From assembly GCA_033344775.1 (NCBI GenBank), contig JAWPMT010000007.1:620001-684000 (forward strand): a DNA stretch of 64,000 nucleotides, in the 5' to 3' direction. Both the position numbers and the translations under genes were made by a program. Each line of letters starts with the position of its first letter. Within the stretch, counting starts at the first letter, position 1. The DNA is from Cytophagales bacterium (GTDB lineage: Bacteria; Bacteroidota; Bacteroidia; Cytophagales; Cyclobacteriaceae). Below are positions 37,652 through 45,358 of the stretch, one piece after another. The notes under the pieces were generated by a model, which searched no databases, had not been told where the DNA came from, and worked only from the letters and a program-made list of their open reading frames with translations.

Positions 37652-38296
37652 TCAGCCGCCTTTTGGTAAATCCAGATAGCCATGTTCCGTGGCATAAACA
37701 GTCAGTTCCGCCCGGTTCTTGAACTTCATTTTTGCCATCACATTTCTACGGTGGGTCTCTGCCGTATGTGCACTGATGAATAATTTATCTGCCAATTCGT
37801 TCACCGTCAGCCCTTTTGCCAGCAAGGTCATTACTTCAGTTTCTCTCTTGGTTAGCTTTACCTGGTGGTTAGTGCCCTGCCTTCGCATGCTTGAGATCAA
37901 TGTTCCCATGGCTTCTTGTGAAAAATAGGGTTCGCCCGACAGTACTTGAGAGACGGCACCAAGGACCTGATTTTTGGAACTGTTTTTCAGAAGGTACCCA
38001 TCGGCACCACTCTCAATGGATGACTGTATGAACGCGGCCTTGTCATATTGAGTCAGGATCAGCACCTTGATATCAGGATAAGTCGCTTTGATCTCTTTCA
38101 AGAGACTCAGCCCGTCTATGCCAGGAAGATTGATGTCCAATAATATGAGGTCAACCTTGTTTTTTGCGAGAAATGGTATAACCAGATTCCCATCGGCCAG
38201 TTTGTCCAGCAATGAGATGCTGGATTCATCTGCCAGGATATTTTGCAAACCATCACTGAATATGGGATGATCTTCAACGATCAGTATTTCTTTCAT
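37652..38296 (-). CDS. NarL/LuxR-type response regulator
   Basis: 214 aa. Receiver domain with the phosphorylated Asp in 'LILLDINLPGIDG' and Lys in 'YLLKNSSK'; the LuxR helix-turn-helix is 'LTKREVMTLLAKGLTVNELADKLF'-like across residues about 145-200. It overlaps the TPR-kinase gene by 4 bases and is its cognate regulator. Confidence 0.95.
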   Translation of the reverse strand: MKEILIVEDHPIFSDGLQNILADESSISLLDKLADGNLVIPFLAKNKVDLILLDINLPGIDGLSLLKEIKATYPDIKVLILTQYDKAAFIQSSIESGADGYLLKNSSKNQVLGAVSQVLSGEPYFSQEAMGTLISSMRRQGTNHQVKLTKRETEVMTLLAKGLTVNELADKLFISAHTAETHRRNVMAKMKFKNRAELTVYATEHGYLDLPKGG

Positions 38297-40113
38297 ATCG
38301 GAAACTCTACGGTGATCATGGTACCTTGTCCTTTGCCGGAATCTACATTGAAATGACCATTCAGTTCATGAGCTCGGGACATGACATTTCTGAGTCCCAT
38401 ACCTGAGGAGCTTTCTTTGACTTTCAGGCTATTGAAACCCACACCATCATCTTCTACCGTAATGATCAGTTGATCCTCAATTCGGTTTACTTGAGTGACG
38501 ATTTCTGTGGCCCGAGAATGCTTAAGTGCATTGCTGATTAATTCCTGTACAATGCGGTAGGCATTGATCTCTACTTTGTTTTCTAACCTTTCGGTCAGGT
38601 CAAGGTATTGTAATTCAAAATTGATCTTTTCAGAACCTTTGATTTTGTCAGCAAGGTCTTCTAGGGCAGCAATTAGTCCAAATTTATTCAGCACCTTAGT
38701 TTCCAGGTTGTGCGAGATCCGGCGAACTTCATCTACGGTTTCGTCCAACAAACTGGTCAGTTTTGTATCGGAAGTATCTGTTTGTAATTTCATGGCTGAT
38801 AGCATGCTGCCTACCCGATCATGGAGATCTTCGGCAATGCGTTTGCGTTCCTTTTCTTCCCCTTCAAGCATTGCATTGATGGATTTCAATTCCTGATCCC
38901 TGACCATCTGGTCGACCTGCTGCTGATGGAGTTCCTGATCTTTTTCTCTAAGGACCGTTTCACGCTCTCGAAGTTCCTGGTCCTTTCGCCGTAGGATTTT
39001 CTGGTCCTTCAGGCGTTTTTGATTGAAGAGGATCACCACAATGGCGCATCCCGCAACAATGAATAGTATAAGCATAAGTGTTCTGTTTTCCGTGGTTTTA
39101 ATGAGAATAGTTGCTTCATTGAGTTTTAGCTGCTGGTCTTTCTTTTCGGTTTCGTATGAGATCTTTAGGTTCTCTATGATTTGTTGTTTGTCTTCGTTGT
39201 ACAATGAATCATGATAAATAGTGTGTATTTTATGATATTTTAATGCACTATCTGCCAGATTTAATTCATCAAATGCCGTGGCAAGATTTATTGAGGATCC
39301 TGCGATTATATCCCAAGAATTCACCTGAAACCCTAACTTCTGTGCTTTTCTGTTTTGAACAATTGAGGCATTCCAGTCTTCTGCTTTTAGTAATGAGAAC
39401 CCACGATTCATGTGGACCATACCTATCTTGAATGAATTTTCAAGAGCCTCGTAAATTTTTAGAGATTTGTTGTAATAGAGATCTGATGAATCAGTAGATA
39501 TTTCATCAAATGTTGTTGCGATGTTCATGGAAATCCCACCAAGTTGAAAGGAATCCGGTAGACTCTTGGCAATGGTTAATGCCCGCTTATAGTGCTTTAA
39601 AGCTTTTTGTTTATCTAATAGGTTATTCTTCTTTAACTTATTTAGTTCAATGGAGTAGACATTACCAAGATTGTTCAATGTAATCATTTCCATCCTGATA
39701 TTTCCATGTGATTTATAGACCTCCAGGCTTTCCTTAAACTTTTCCAGACTCAATTCTGGGTTTTGTTCGCTCTCCAAATAGTAATTCCCAAGCCCTATAT
39801 TGACATTGGCGATACCGATTTCATCATTTAATTGTCGAAATATTCGATCACTTAAATTGTAGTACTCTAAGCACTTATCATAGTTTGTTAGGTAGTACCA
39901 AACTGTACCGATGTTGTTGTAAACTTTACCTATCCCGACACTGTCATTAATCGCCAAGAATCCATCCAAGGCCTCTTGATAGTAATATAATGCGGAATCA
40001 AATTTGGCATTATTCTTAGCATAAATTCCTTTTCTTCTATATCCTTCTGGATCTGGATTTTCAGAAAATGGAACTAGCAGAGCCAGACAAATTGTTATAA
40101 AATGATTTGACAT
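38293..40113 (-). CDS. TPR-containing sensor histidine kinase (HisKA_3)
   Basis: 606 aa. A signal-like N-terminus is followed by about seven TPR repeats outside the membrane (residues 25-320), one transmembrane helix ('MLILFIVAGCAIVVILF'), a long coiled coil, and the kinase. The phospho-His is in 'RKRIAEDLHDRVGSMLSAMK'; ATP-binding N and G boxes are 'VQELISNALKHS', 'VEDDGVGF' and 'GMGLRNV'. TPR kinases of this type are common in Bacteroidota. Signal unknown; coupled to the LuxR-type regulator. Confidence 0.93.
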   Translation of the reverse strand: MSNHFITICLALLVPFSENPDPEGYRRKGIYAKNNAKFDSALYYYQEALDGFLAINDSVGIGKVYNNIGTVWYYLTNYDKCLEYYNLSDRIFRQLNDEIGIANVNIGLGNYYLESEQNPELSLEKFKESLEVYKSHGNIRMEMITLNNLGNVYSIELNKLKKNNLLDKQKALKHYKRALTIAKSLPDSFQLGGISMNIATTFDEISTDSSDLYYNKSLKIYEALENSFKIGMVHMNRGFSLLKAEDWNASIVQNRKAQKLGFQVNSWDIIAGSSINLATAFDELNLADSALKYHKIHTIYHDSLYNEDKQQIIENLKISYETEKKDQQLKLNEATILIKTTENRTLMLILFIVAGCAIVVILFNQKRLKDQKILRRKDQELRERETVLREKDQELHQQQVDQMVRDQELKSINAMLEGEEKERKRIAEDLHDRVGSMLSAMKLQTDTSDTKLTSLLDETVDEVRRISHNLETKVLNKFGLIAALEDLADKIKGSEKINFELQYLDLTERLENKVEINAYRIVQELISNALKHSRATEIVTQVNRIEDQLIITVEDDGVGFNSLKVKESSSGMGLRNVMSRAHELNGHFNVDSGKGQGTMITVEFPI

Positions 40114-40154
40114 ACATGCAATAAACTCAACAAGTAGACCTCTTTTAAGTCACA

Positions 40155-40535
40155 TTATCCATCAGCGTCTCCAGGATGCTTTGTCGCTCCATTACCATTA
40201 TTAGGTCCGCCGAAAATTTTCAGTTCAAAAGACTCCTTAAAAAAACGCTTACGACGCGGTGGACCATAAATGCGAATCACTCCATCTCGGCTAATATTAT
40301 CATCTGCCTGATTTTGTCGAATCTCTAATTCTATTTTATGGATTCTTTCTTCACCGGGCTTACAAGGGGTCAATTCCAACTTGTATACATTTCTTGATAC
40401 CTGTTCCAAATTCTGGACCCAGTCATAGGTAGCCCACTTAGGTCTTAGGTCAATCTTATAATAAAGACCATAATACCTGTTTCCTTCTTCGTCGCGCTCG
40501 TAACTTAAATACGTATAGAATTTATTGTACTTCAT
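40155..40535 (-). CDS. Small protein paired with the subtilase
   Basis: 126 aa from the ATG at 40535, which overlaps the subtilase stop as ATGA; an earlier in-frame start would overlap far into the subtilase. No signal peptide. Beta-rich ('FYTYLSYERDEEGN', 'YYGLYYKID') with a basic C-terminus 'IRIYGPPRRKRFF' and a Gly/Asn tail. I do not recognise the family. Tight coupling suggests a substrate, inhibitor or adaptor of the peptidase (inference). Confidence 0.65.
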   Translation of the reverse strand: MKYNKFYTYLSYERDEEGNRYYGLYYKIDLRPKWATYDWVQNLEQVSRNVYKLELTPCKPGEERIHKIELEIRQNQADDNISRDGVIRIYGPPRRKRFFKESFELKIFGGPNNGNGATKHPGDADG

Positions 40536-41539
40536 ATGGCTATGTTGGATTCTGAAGCCAGGAATCCGAATAGTGACCAGGGATGTATAATCCCATACCC
40601 CCATTCCTCGTTATAATCACCCGGATCATAAGGATGGACACACCTCGAAATTAAACTCTTTTTCAAATCTTTGCAGGTAGGGAGACGACCATAGATTTCC
40701 AGGTGCGCCTCCATGTACAGCGCTATGATTCCCGAACAAATGCCACTGGCGATAGAAGTTCCTTCCGCAATGATGTCGTCTTCGGTTAAACTCGGCACAC
40801 TCACTGACGGGCACATAAAATCAAGCAATCTACCTCTGGCGCCATCGTTTTGAAGTTTGAAATCCTGATCATATCCTCCGATAGCTAAGGTCCTCTGAAA
40901 CGCCGCAGGATATTCGATGGATCCTACATCTTGTTCAAGGCTGTTACCAGCCGAACAAACAAGCATCACTTCGTTGAAGTATGCTTGTAATACGGCATCG
41001 TGCAATTCGGCAGAACACCGGTCTTCGAGGCTGATATTCACGACATGAGCACCTAAGGCCACTGCCATATAAATGGCGAGTGGCAGGTTCATAGGCTTGT
41101 TGGCATCATTTGAGGCCTTGATCATGATCAATTCTGAATTGCAGGAAATTCCTTTCTGGCCAGAAATGTAGCTGGAAATGGCTGTTCCATGACTAAGCTC
41201 ATCAAAAGTGTAGCCATCATAATCGTCAGTAAAAGGGCAATCCGTTTGTTTTAGTTGTTTTAGGAGCTGATTGATTATCTCTGATCTTCTTTTGTTTCTA
41301 TGTTTTTTCCAAAATTCTGTGGCATAGTCAGTGACCACTGAATAGGTAGAAACCTGAGTATCGTTGAAATAATCGATTTTGTTGATTCCCGTATCGATTA
41401 CTGCGACTTTGATTTTTGAACTTTTCCTGAAGAGACCAAATTGTTGTTTGATCTCTGTAATTTTCAGATAGTCAAGAACCCAATTTTTATGATTGGCCTC
41501 TTGCGGCATGAATGCTTCTAATTCTTCGAAATTGGCCAT
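40532..41539 (-). CDS. Subtilisin-like serine peptidase without signal peptide
   Basis: 335 aa from the ATG at 41539. The triad is intact: Asp49 in 'VAVIDTGIN', His117 in 'ELSHGTAISSY', Ser262 in 'AEGTSIASGI', with oxyanion Asn199 in 'CSAGNS'. There is no signal peptide or propeptide-like region, so it appears cytoplasmic. A basic insert ('WKKHRNKRRSEIINQLLKQL') lies between Asp and His. Cytoplasmic S8 peptidases in small operons often process a partner; here the candidate is the coupled 126-aa protein. Confidence 0.85.
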   Translation of the reverse strand: MANFEELEAFMPQEANHKNWVLDYLKITEIKQQFGLFRKSSKIKVAVIDTGINKIDYFNDTQVSTYSVVTDYATEFWKKHRNKRRSEIINQLLKQLKQTDCPFTDDYDGYTFDELSHGTAISSYISGQKGISCNSELIMIKASNDANKPMNLPLAIYMAVALGAHVVNISLEDRCSAELHDAVLQAYFNEVMLVCSAGNSLEQDVGSIEYPAAFQRTLAIGGYDQDFKLQNDGARGRLLDFMCPSVSVPSLTEDDIIAEGTSIASGICSGIIALYMEAHLEIYGRLPTCKDLKKSLISRCVHPYDPGDYNEEWGYGIIHPWSLFGFLASESNIAI

Positions 41540-41688
41540 TGTATTATGTTTCTGTGAGTAACTATAATGACCGTGTTGCTGGGCAAACTCTAAATTAATA
41601 TGTTTCAATTTACATTTTGTTAATGGTTTAATTTGAAGCAAATATCTTATAGACTCTTTACTGTATTCACCCCTGATTTCACGAATTT

Positions 41689-41752
41689 CTTCTACCGGGT
41701 TTTAGGTAGAAGTTATCCAATGCTATATCAATTGAATTTTGCGAAAATTCGC
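41689..41752. promoter_or_regulatory. Two inverted repeats, candidate operators
   Basis: CTTCTACC/GGTAGAAG (41689-41712, 8-bp arms, 8-base spacer) and GAATTTT-GCG-AAAATTC (41734-41750), with an overlapping GCGAA/TTCGC palindrome (41741-41752). They sit between the divergent subtilase and XRE genes. The second resembles the TTTGCAAA-type sites bound by short-chain-fatty-acyl (RamB-like) XRE regulators (from memory). Confidence 0.5.
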
Positions 41753-41777
41753 TAACAATAAAAATTCACTAATTGTG

Positions 41778-41785
41778 TACCTTTG
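41778..41785 (+). promoter_or_regulatory. -7 element directly before the XRE gene
   Basis: TACCTTTG matches TAnnTTTG and ends 5 bases before the ATG at 41791. Transcription would start at about the start codon, giving a leaderless or nearly leaderless mRNA. No clear -33 TTTG is visible, so this is tentative. Confidence 0.35.
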
Positions 41786-41790
41786 GCGCC

Positions 41791-43215
41791 ATGCCCAAAC
41801 GCATTTTTGAACTCAAGCATATTTTTGGACTGAAGGTTAAGGAACTTCGGCAAGAAAGGGGACTGACTTATCAGCAGTTGAATACACTTTCAGGACTATC
41901 AGTATCCTATCTCAGTGAAATCGAAAGCGGTAAGAAATACCCCAAAGGAGATAAAATTGCTGTACTGGCCGACGCATTAGGCGTGCAATATGATGAATTA
42001 GTTTCGTTGCAGGTCCCGCGAAAACTGCAACCTGTGGTGGATATGATGGACTCTCATTTTTTCAAAGAGTTTCCTTTGGAAGAATTTGGGCTGAGTCCGG
42101 CGAAATTGGTCGAGATCGTCTCCGAAGATCCGGATAAGATCAATGCCCTGATCAATACCATCAGCCAGGTGGTGCGGAGCTATGAATTGAGAAAGCAGCC
42201 TTTTTATGAAATCGCTCTACGCTCTTATCAGGAGCTTCGCCTCAATTTCTTTGAAGAGTTGGAGCAAGTAGTGGAAGAAATGCACCTGGAATTTTTTGAG
42301 TTGAAAGACTTGCCTTTCCAGCCGGAATTGCTTGAAGATATCCTACTAAAGATCGGTGTAAGGGCCAGTTATGATACCCTGGCAAAATACGAGTCCTTGA
42401 AAGACCTACGATCACTCTATGATGAGAAGAAGCGCTTGCTTTATTTAAATCAGGGGCTCACGCGTGCACAACGCAACTTTCTGTTAGGGCGGGAAATAGC
42501 TTTTCAGTGGATGCGGGTTCAGGATCGTCCGGCAGCGACACCTCCACAAAAAGCACAGAATTTTGACATGTTGTTGAATAGCCACCGGGCTTCTTATTTT
42601 TCGGCGGCCCTGATTATGCCAAAGGATCGTATGGTTAAATCAGTGGAAAAACTATTTGAAAAAAAGACCTGGGATTCCAAAGGCTTCCTCAATTTGTTGA
42701 CAGAATTTGATGCTACTCCGGAGATGGTAATGCAGCGACTGACCAACCTATTGCCGACTTTCTTCGAGCTGCGGAATCTGTTTTTCATGAGGTTTCTCAA
42801 GTCTCCACAAGAAGAATCAGTGGTGCTTACCAAAGAATTGCATTTATCGCACCTGAACGATCCCGAAGCGAATGAGCGTAACCAGCGTTATTTTAAAACC
42901 TGGGTTACAGAATCGGTATTTGAGAAGCTTAAAGGAGGGGAGTTGGTCATAGAGCCACATATCTCGGAATTTGAAGATGCTTCTTATTTCTGTTGGGCAC
43001 TTGCCTTCACCAACGTGTCGAATCCACTCGAGCAGATCAGTGTGATGTTGGGCGTTCGCATTGACGAGGAAGTCACACAGTCCATCAAGTTTTTGTCTGA
43101 TCCTAAAATTCCTCGAAACTCAGCTCAAGCCTTTATGGATAAAATGGCCAATCTGGACAGCAATCTCCTCGAACGAAAGATACAAGCAGACATTGATCAA
43201 ATCTTGTTGAGCTAA
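41791..43215 (+). CDS. XRE regulator with degenerate ImmA/IrrE-like domain
   Basis: 474 aa from the ATG at 41791. Residues 8-65 are a Cro/C1 helix-turn-helix ('LTYQQLNTLSGLSVSYLSEIESGKK'-like). The middle and C-terminal parts match the long regulators of the short-chain fatty-acyl type (RamB/ScfR/MccR-like), with a zinc-peptidase-like fold in which the HExxH is lost (region 'NFLLGREIAFQWM'). They sense acyl-CoA thioesters. A promoter and palindromes lie upstream; murF follows 40 bases downstream. Confidence 0.85.
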   Translation: MPKRIFELKHIFGLKVKELRQERGLTYQQLNTLSGLSVSYLSEIESGKKYPKGDKIAVLADALGVQYDELVSLQVPRKLQPVVDMMDSHFFKEFPLEEFGLSPAKLVEIVSEDPDKINALINTISQVVRSYELRKQPFYEIALRSYQELRLNFFEELEQVVEEMHLEFFELKDLPFQPELLEDILLKIGVRASYDTLAKYESLKDLRSLYDEKKRLLYLNQGLTRAQRNFLLGREIAFQWMRVQDRPAATPPQKAQNFDMLLNSHRASYFSAALIMPKDRMVKSVEKLFEKKTWDSKGFLNLLTEFDATPEMVMQRLTNLLPTFFELRNLFFMRFLKSPQEESVVLTKELHLSHLNDPEANERNQRYFKTWVTESVFEKLKGGELVIEPHISEFEDASYFCWALAFTNVSNPLEQISVMLGVRIDEEVTQSIKFLSDPKIPRNSAQAFMDKMANLDSNLLERKIQADIDQILLS

Positions 43216-43255
43216 TCTCATTTACTTTCGTGGGGTGGGTCTAAATTGCGGAGCA

Positions 43256-44530
43256 ATGGAAAATTTCATTGAGCTTCTCTATTCCAGATTCCTGCTAAGT
43301 GATGGGGTGTCAACGGATACCCGTACCATTCAGCCCGGGAATCTCTTTTTTGCGTTGAGTGGTCCCAATTTCAATGGTAATATCTATGCTGAAGAAGCAT
43401 TGAAGAAGGGAGCGGCCTATGTCGTGGTGGACGACCCTCAATTTGTGAGGAACGACCGGTATATTTTGGCTGAAAATAGCCTGGAAGCTTTACAAGCTTT
43501 GAGTAAGTTTCACAGGAGTCGATTTAAAAAGCCGGTTTTTGCCTTAACTGGATCCAATGGAAAGACGAGTACCAAAGAATTGATCAGTCGTGTATTAGGG
43601 AAGAAATATGATGTCCTCGCTACGGAAGGGAATTTTAACAATCACATTGGTGTGCCGCTTACGTTACTGAAAATCCATCCACAAGTAGAGATTGCGATCG
43701 TCGAAATGGGAGCCAGTAAAGTGGGAGATATTGCAGAGCTCTGTGACTTTGCCAACCCTACACATGGGTTGATCACCAACATTGGTCACGCCCATACCAA
43801 CACTTTCGGTGGAATTGAAGGAGTCCTAAGAGGGAAAAGTGAATTGTTTGATCACCTTAGAAAAACGGGTGGCCATCCGTTCATCAACGAACTGGATCCA
43901 AGATTAATCAATATGGCCAAAAGGTTTGCTGAGAAAACCACTTATCCAGCAAAAGACCTGGAGCTCGTTAATGAGGAAAACCCGCTTTCATTCTCTTTGG
44001 ATGGAACCGATCATCAGTCCTCGCTTTATGGAGCTTACAATTTCCCGAATATAGCAGCTGCTGTCGCGGTGGGCCGTTATTTTGAGGTTCCTGATGGTCA
44101 GGTTACAGAGGCGATATGTGAATATGCCCCTGACAATTTGCGCTCACAAGTGGTGGAGAAGGGGCAAGCACGAATAATTGTAGATGCTTACAATGCCAAT
44201 CCGGATTCAATGTTGGCGGCCTTAGAGACGCTGAATAAAGTAGCAGGACAGAAGTGGGTGGTTCTGGGTGACATGTTGGAACTGGAGAATGAATCTTCTG
44301 CTCATGCGCAATTAGGTGAAAAAATTGCGGAGATGGGATTTGATCAAGTCATGTTAGTAGGGGAGTTAATGAAACACGCAGCAGATCAAATTGATGGGGC
44401 TCAGCATTTCGATCATGTAGATGAATTAAAGTCCCATGTGAGGACCCTTGAGCCCGGAACTGCACATATCTTGTTGAAAGGCTCTAGAAAAATGAAACTT
44501 GAGCAACTTTTAGAACACTTTAAAGAATAA
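43256..44530 (+). CDS. murF: UDP-MurNAc-tripeptide--D-Ala-D-Ala ligase
   Basis: 424 aa from the ATG at 43256. Mur ligase three-domain build: N-terminal UDP-binding ('STDTRTIQPGNLFFAL'), central ATPase with 'LTGSNGKTSTKELI', 'EGNFNNHIGVPLTLL' and 'EMGASKVGDIAEL', and a C-terminal domain ('NAYNANPDSMLAAL'-like, with 'VVLGDMLELE'). It adds D-Ala-D-Ala in peptidoglycan precursor synthesis. Its location outside the dcw cluster, beside an XRE regulator, is usual in Bacteroidota. Confidence 0.95.
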   Translation: MENFIELLYSRFLLSDGVSTDTRTIQPGNLFFALSGPNFNGNIYAEEALKKGAAYVVVDDPQFVRNDRYILAENSLEALQALSKFHRSRFKKPVFALTGSNGKTSTKELISRVLGKKYDVLATEGNFNNHIGVPLTLLKIHPQVEIAIVEMGASKVGDIAELCDFANPTHGLITNIGHAHTNTFGGIEGVLRGKSELFDHLRKTGGHPFINELDPRLINMAKRFAEKTTYPAKDLELVNEENPLSFSLDGTDHQSSLYGAYNFPNIAAAVAVGRYFEVPDGQVTEAICEYAPDNLRSQVVEKGQARIIVDAYNANPDSMLAALETLNKVAGQKWVVLGDMLELENESSAHAQLGEKIAEMGFDQVMLVGELMKHAADQIDGAQHFDHVDELKSHVRTLEPGTAHILLKGSRKMKLEQLLEHFKE

Positions 44531-44535
44531 TTCAG

Positions 44536-45186
44536 ATGGAAAATGTCGTCGGTTTTTTGAAGGACCTTGCTGTCAATAACCAACGTGAGTGGATGCAGGA
44601 CAACAAGAAGCGCTATGAAGTTGCTAAAAAAGAGTTTAAAGAAATTGTGGCTTCGCTAATTTCAGGTATTGCTGATTTTGATGAAAACGTGCAAGGCTTA
44701 GAACCAAAGCATTGTATATTCCGCATCAACAGAGACATCCGATTCAGTAAGGATAAAAGCCCCTACAAAACCAATTTTGGCGCAGCCATAATGGAAGGAG
44801 GAAAAAAGACTGGAAACCCAACCTATTATCTTCACATTCAGCCGGGTAAAAGCTTTGTTGCCGGTGGTGTGTACCTGCCTGAAGCCGATAACCTGAAAAA
44901 GATCAGACAGGAAATAGATTACAATCCGGAAGAGTTGAGAAACATCGTGAAGGATGAGCAATTCAAGAAAGTATTTGGCCAAATGACCGGAGAGAGTCTG
45001 AAAACTGCTCCAAAAGGATATCCCAAAGATCATCCAAATATTGATCTGCTACGGATGAAAAGCTTTTTGGTGACCAGAGACCTGAGTGATAAAGAAATCT
45101 TGAGTAATCATTTCATTCCCAAAATCACGGAGATGTATCAGGTGATGTATCCATTCAATCAATACTTTTCAGTGGCGATGAGTTGA
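44536..45186 (+). CDS. DUF2461 protein
   Basis: 216 aa. DUF2461 hallmarks: 'FLKDLAVNNQREWMQDNKKRY' (N-terminus), 'RINRDIRFSKDKSPYKTNFG' and 'YYLHIQPGKSFVAGGVY'. The family is cytoplasmic, of unknown function. It lies 5 bases after murF, probably the same transcript; the tRNA promoter is just downstream. Confidence 0.92.
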   Translation: MENVVGFLKDLAVNNQREWMQDNKKRYEVAKKEFKEIVASLISGIADFDENVQGLEPKHCIFRINRDIRFSKDKSPYKTNFGAAIMEGGKKTGNPTYYLHIQPGKSFVAGGVYLPEADNLKKIRQEIDYNPEELRNIVKDEQFKKVFGQMTGESLKTAPKGYPKDHPNIDLLRMKSFLVTRDLSDKEILSNHFIPKITEMYQVMYPFNQYFSVAMS

Positions 45187-45210
45187 AATTGAAAATAAAT
45201 CCTCAGATTT

Positions 45211-45241
45211 TTTGCATGAGTAATTTTCTCTACTAATTTTG
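45211..45241 (+). promoter_or_regulatory. Bacteroidota-type promoter of tRNA-Val
   Basis: TTTG at 45211-45214, a 19-base spacer, and TAATTTTG at 45234-45241: an exact fit to TTTG-N19-TAnnTTTG. The start point is expected near 45248, giving a leader of about 33 bases. Confidence 0.75.
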
Positions 45242-45280
45242 CATTCCGTTTTCGAAAGCAGTTCGAAAAAATATTCTTCA

Positions 45281-45358
45281 GGGCTTTTAGCTCAGTTGGT
45301 TCAGAGCACCTCGTTTACACCGAGGGGGTCGGGGGTTCGAATCCCTCAAAGCCCACCA
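45281..45358 (+). tRNA. tRNA-Val(UAC)
   Basis: Full cloverleaf: acceptor GGGCTTT/AAAGCCC, D arm GCTC...GAGC, anticodon stem CCTCG/CGAGG with loop TTTACAC (anticodon TAC), T arm GGGGG-TTCGAAT-CCCTC, discriminator A, encoded CCA. The 3' half overlaps the antisense serine recombinase ORF, which marks this gene as a mobile-element integration site. A terminator follows 5 bases after the CCA. Confidence 0.97.

Noticed and set aside
42440-42540. Active ImmA/IrrE metallopeptidase
   Set aside because: The HExxH is replaced by 'GREIAFQW', so the domain cannot bind zinc in the usual way.
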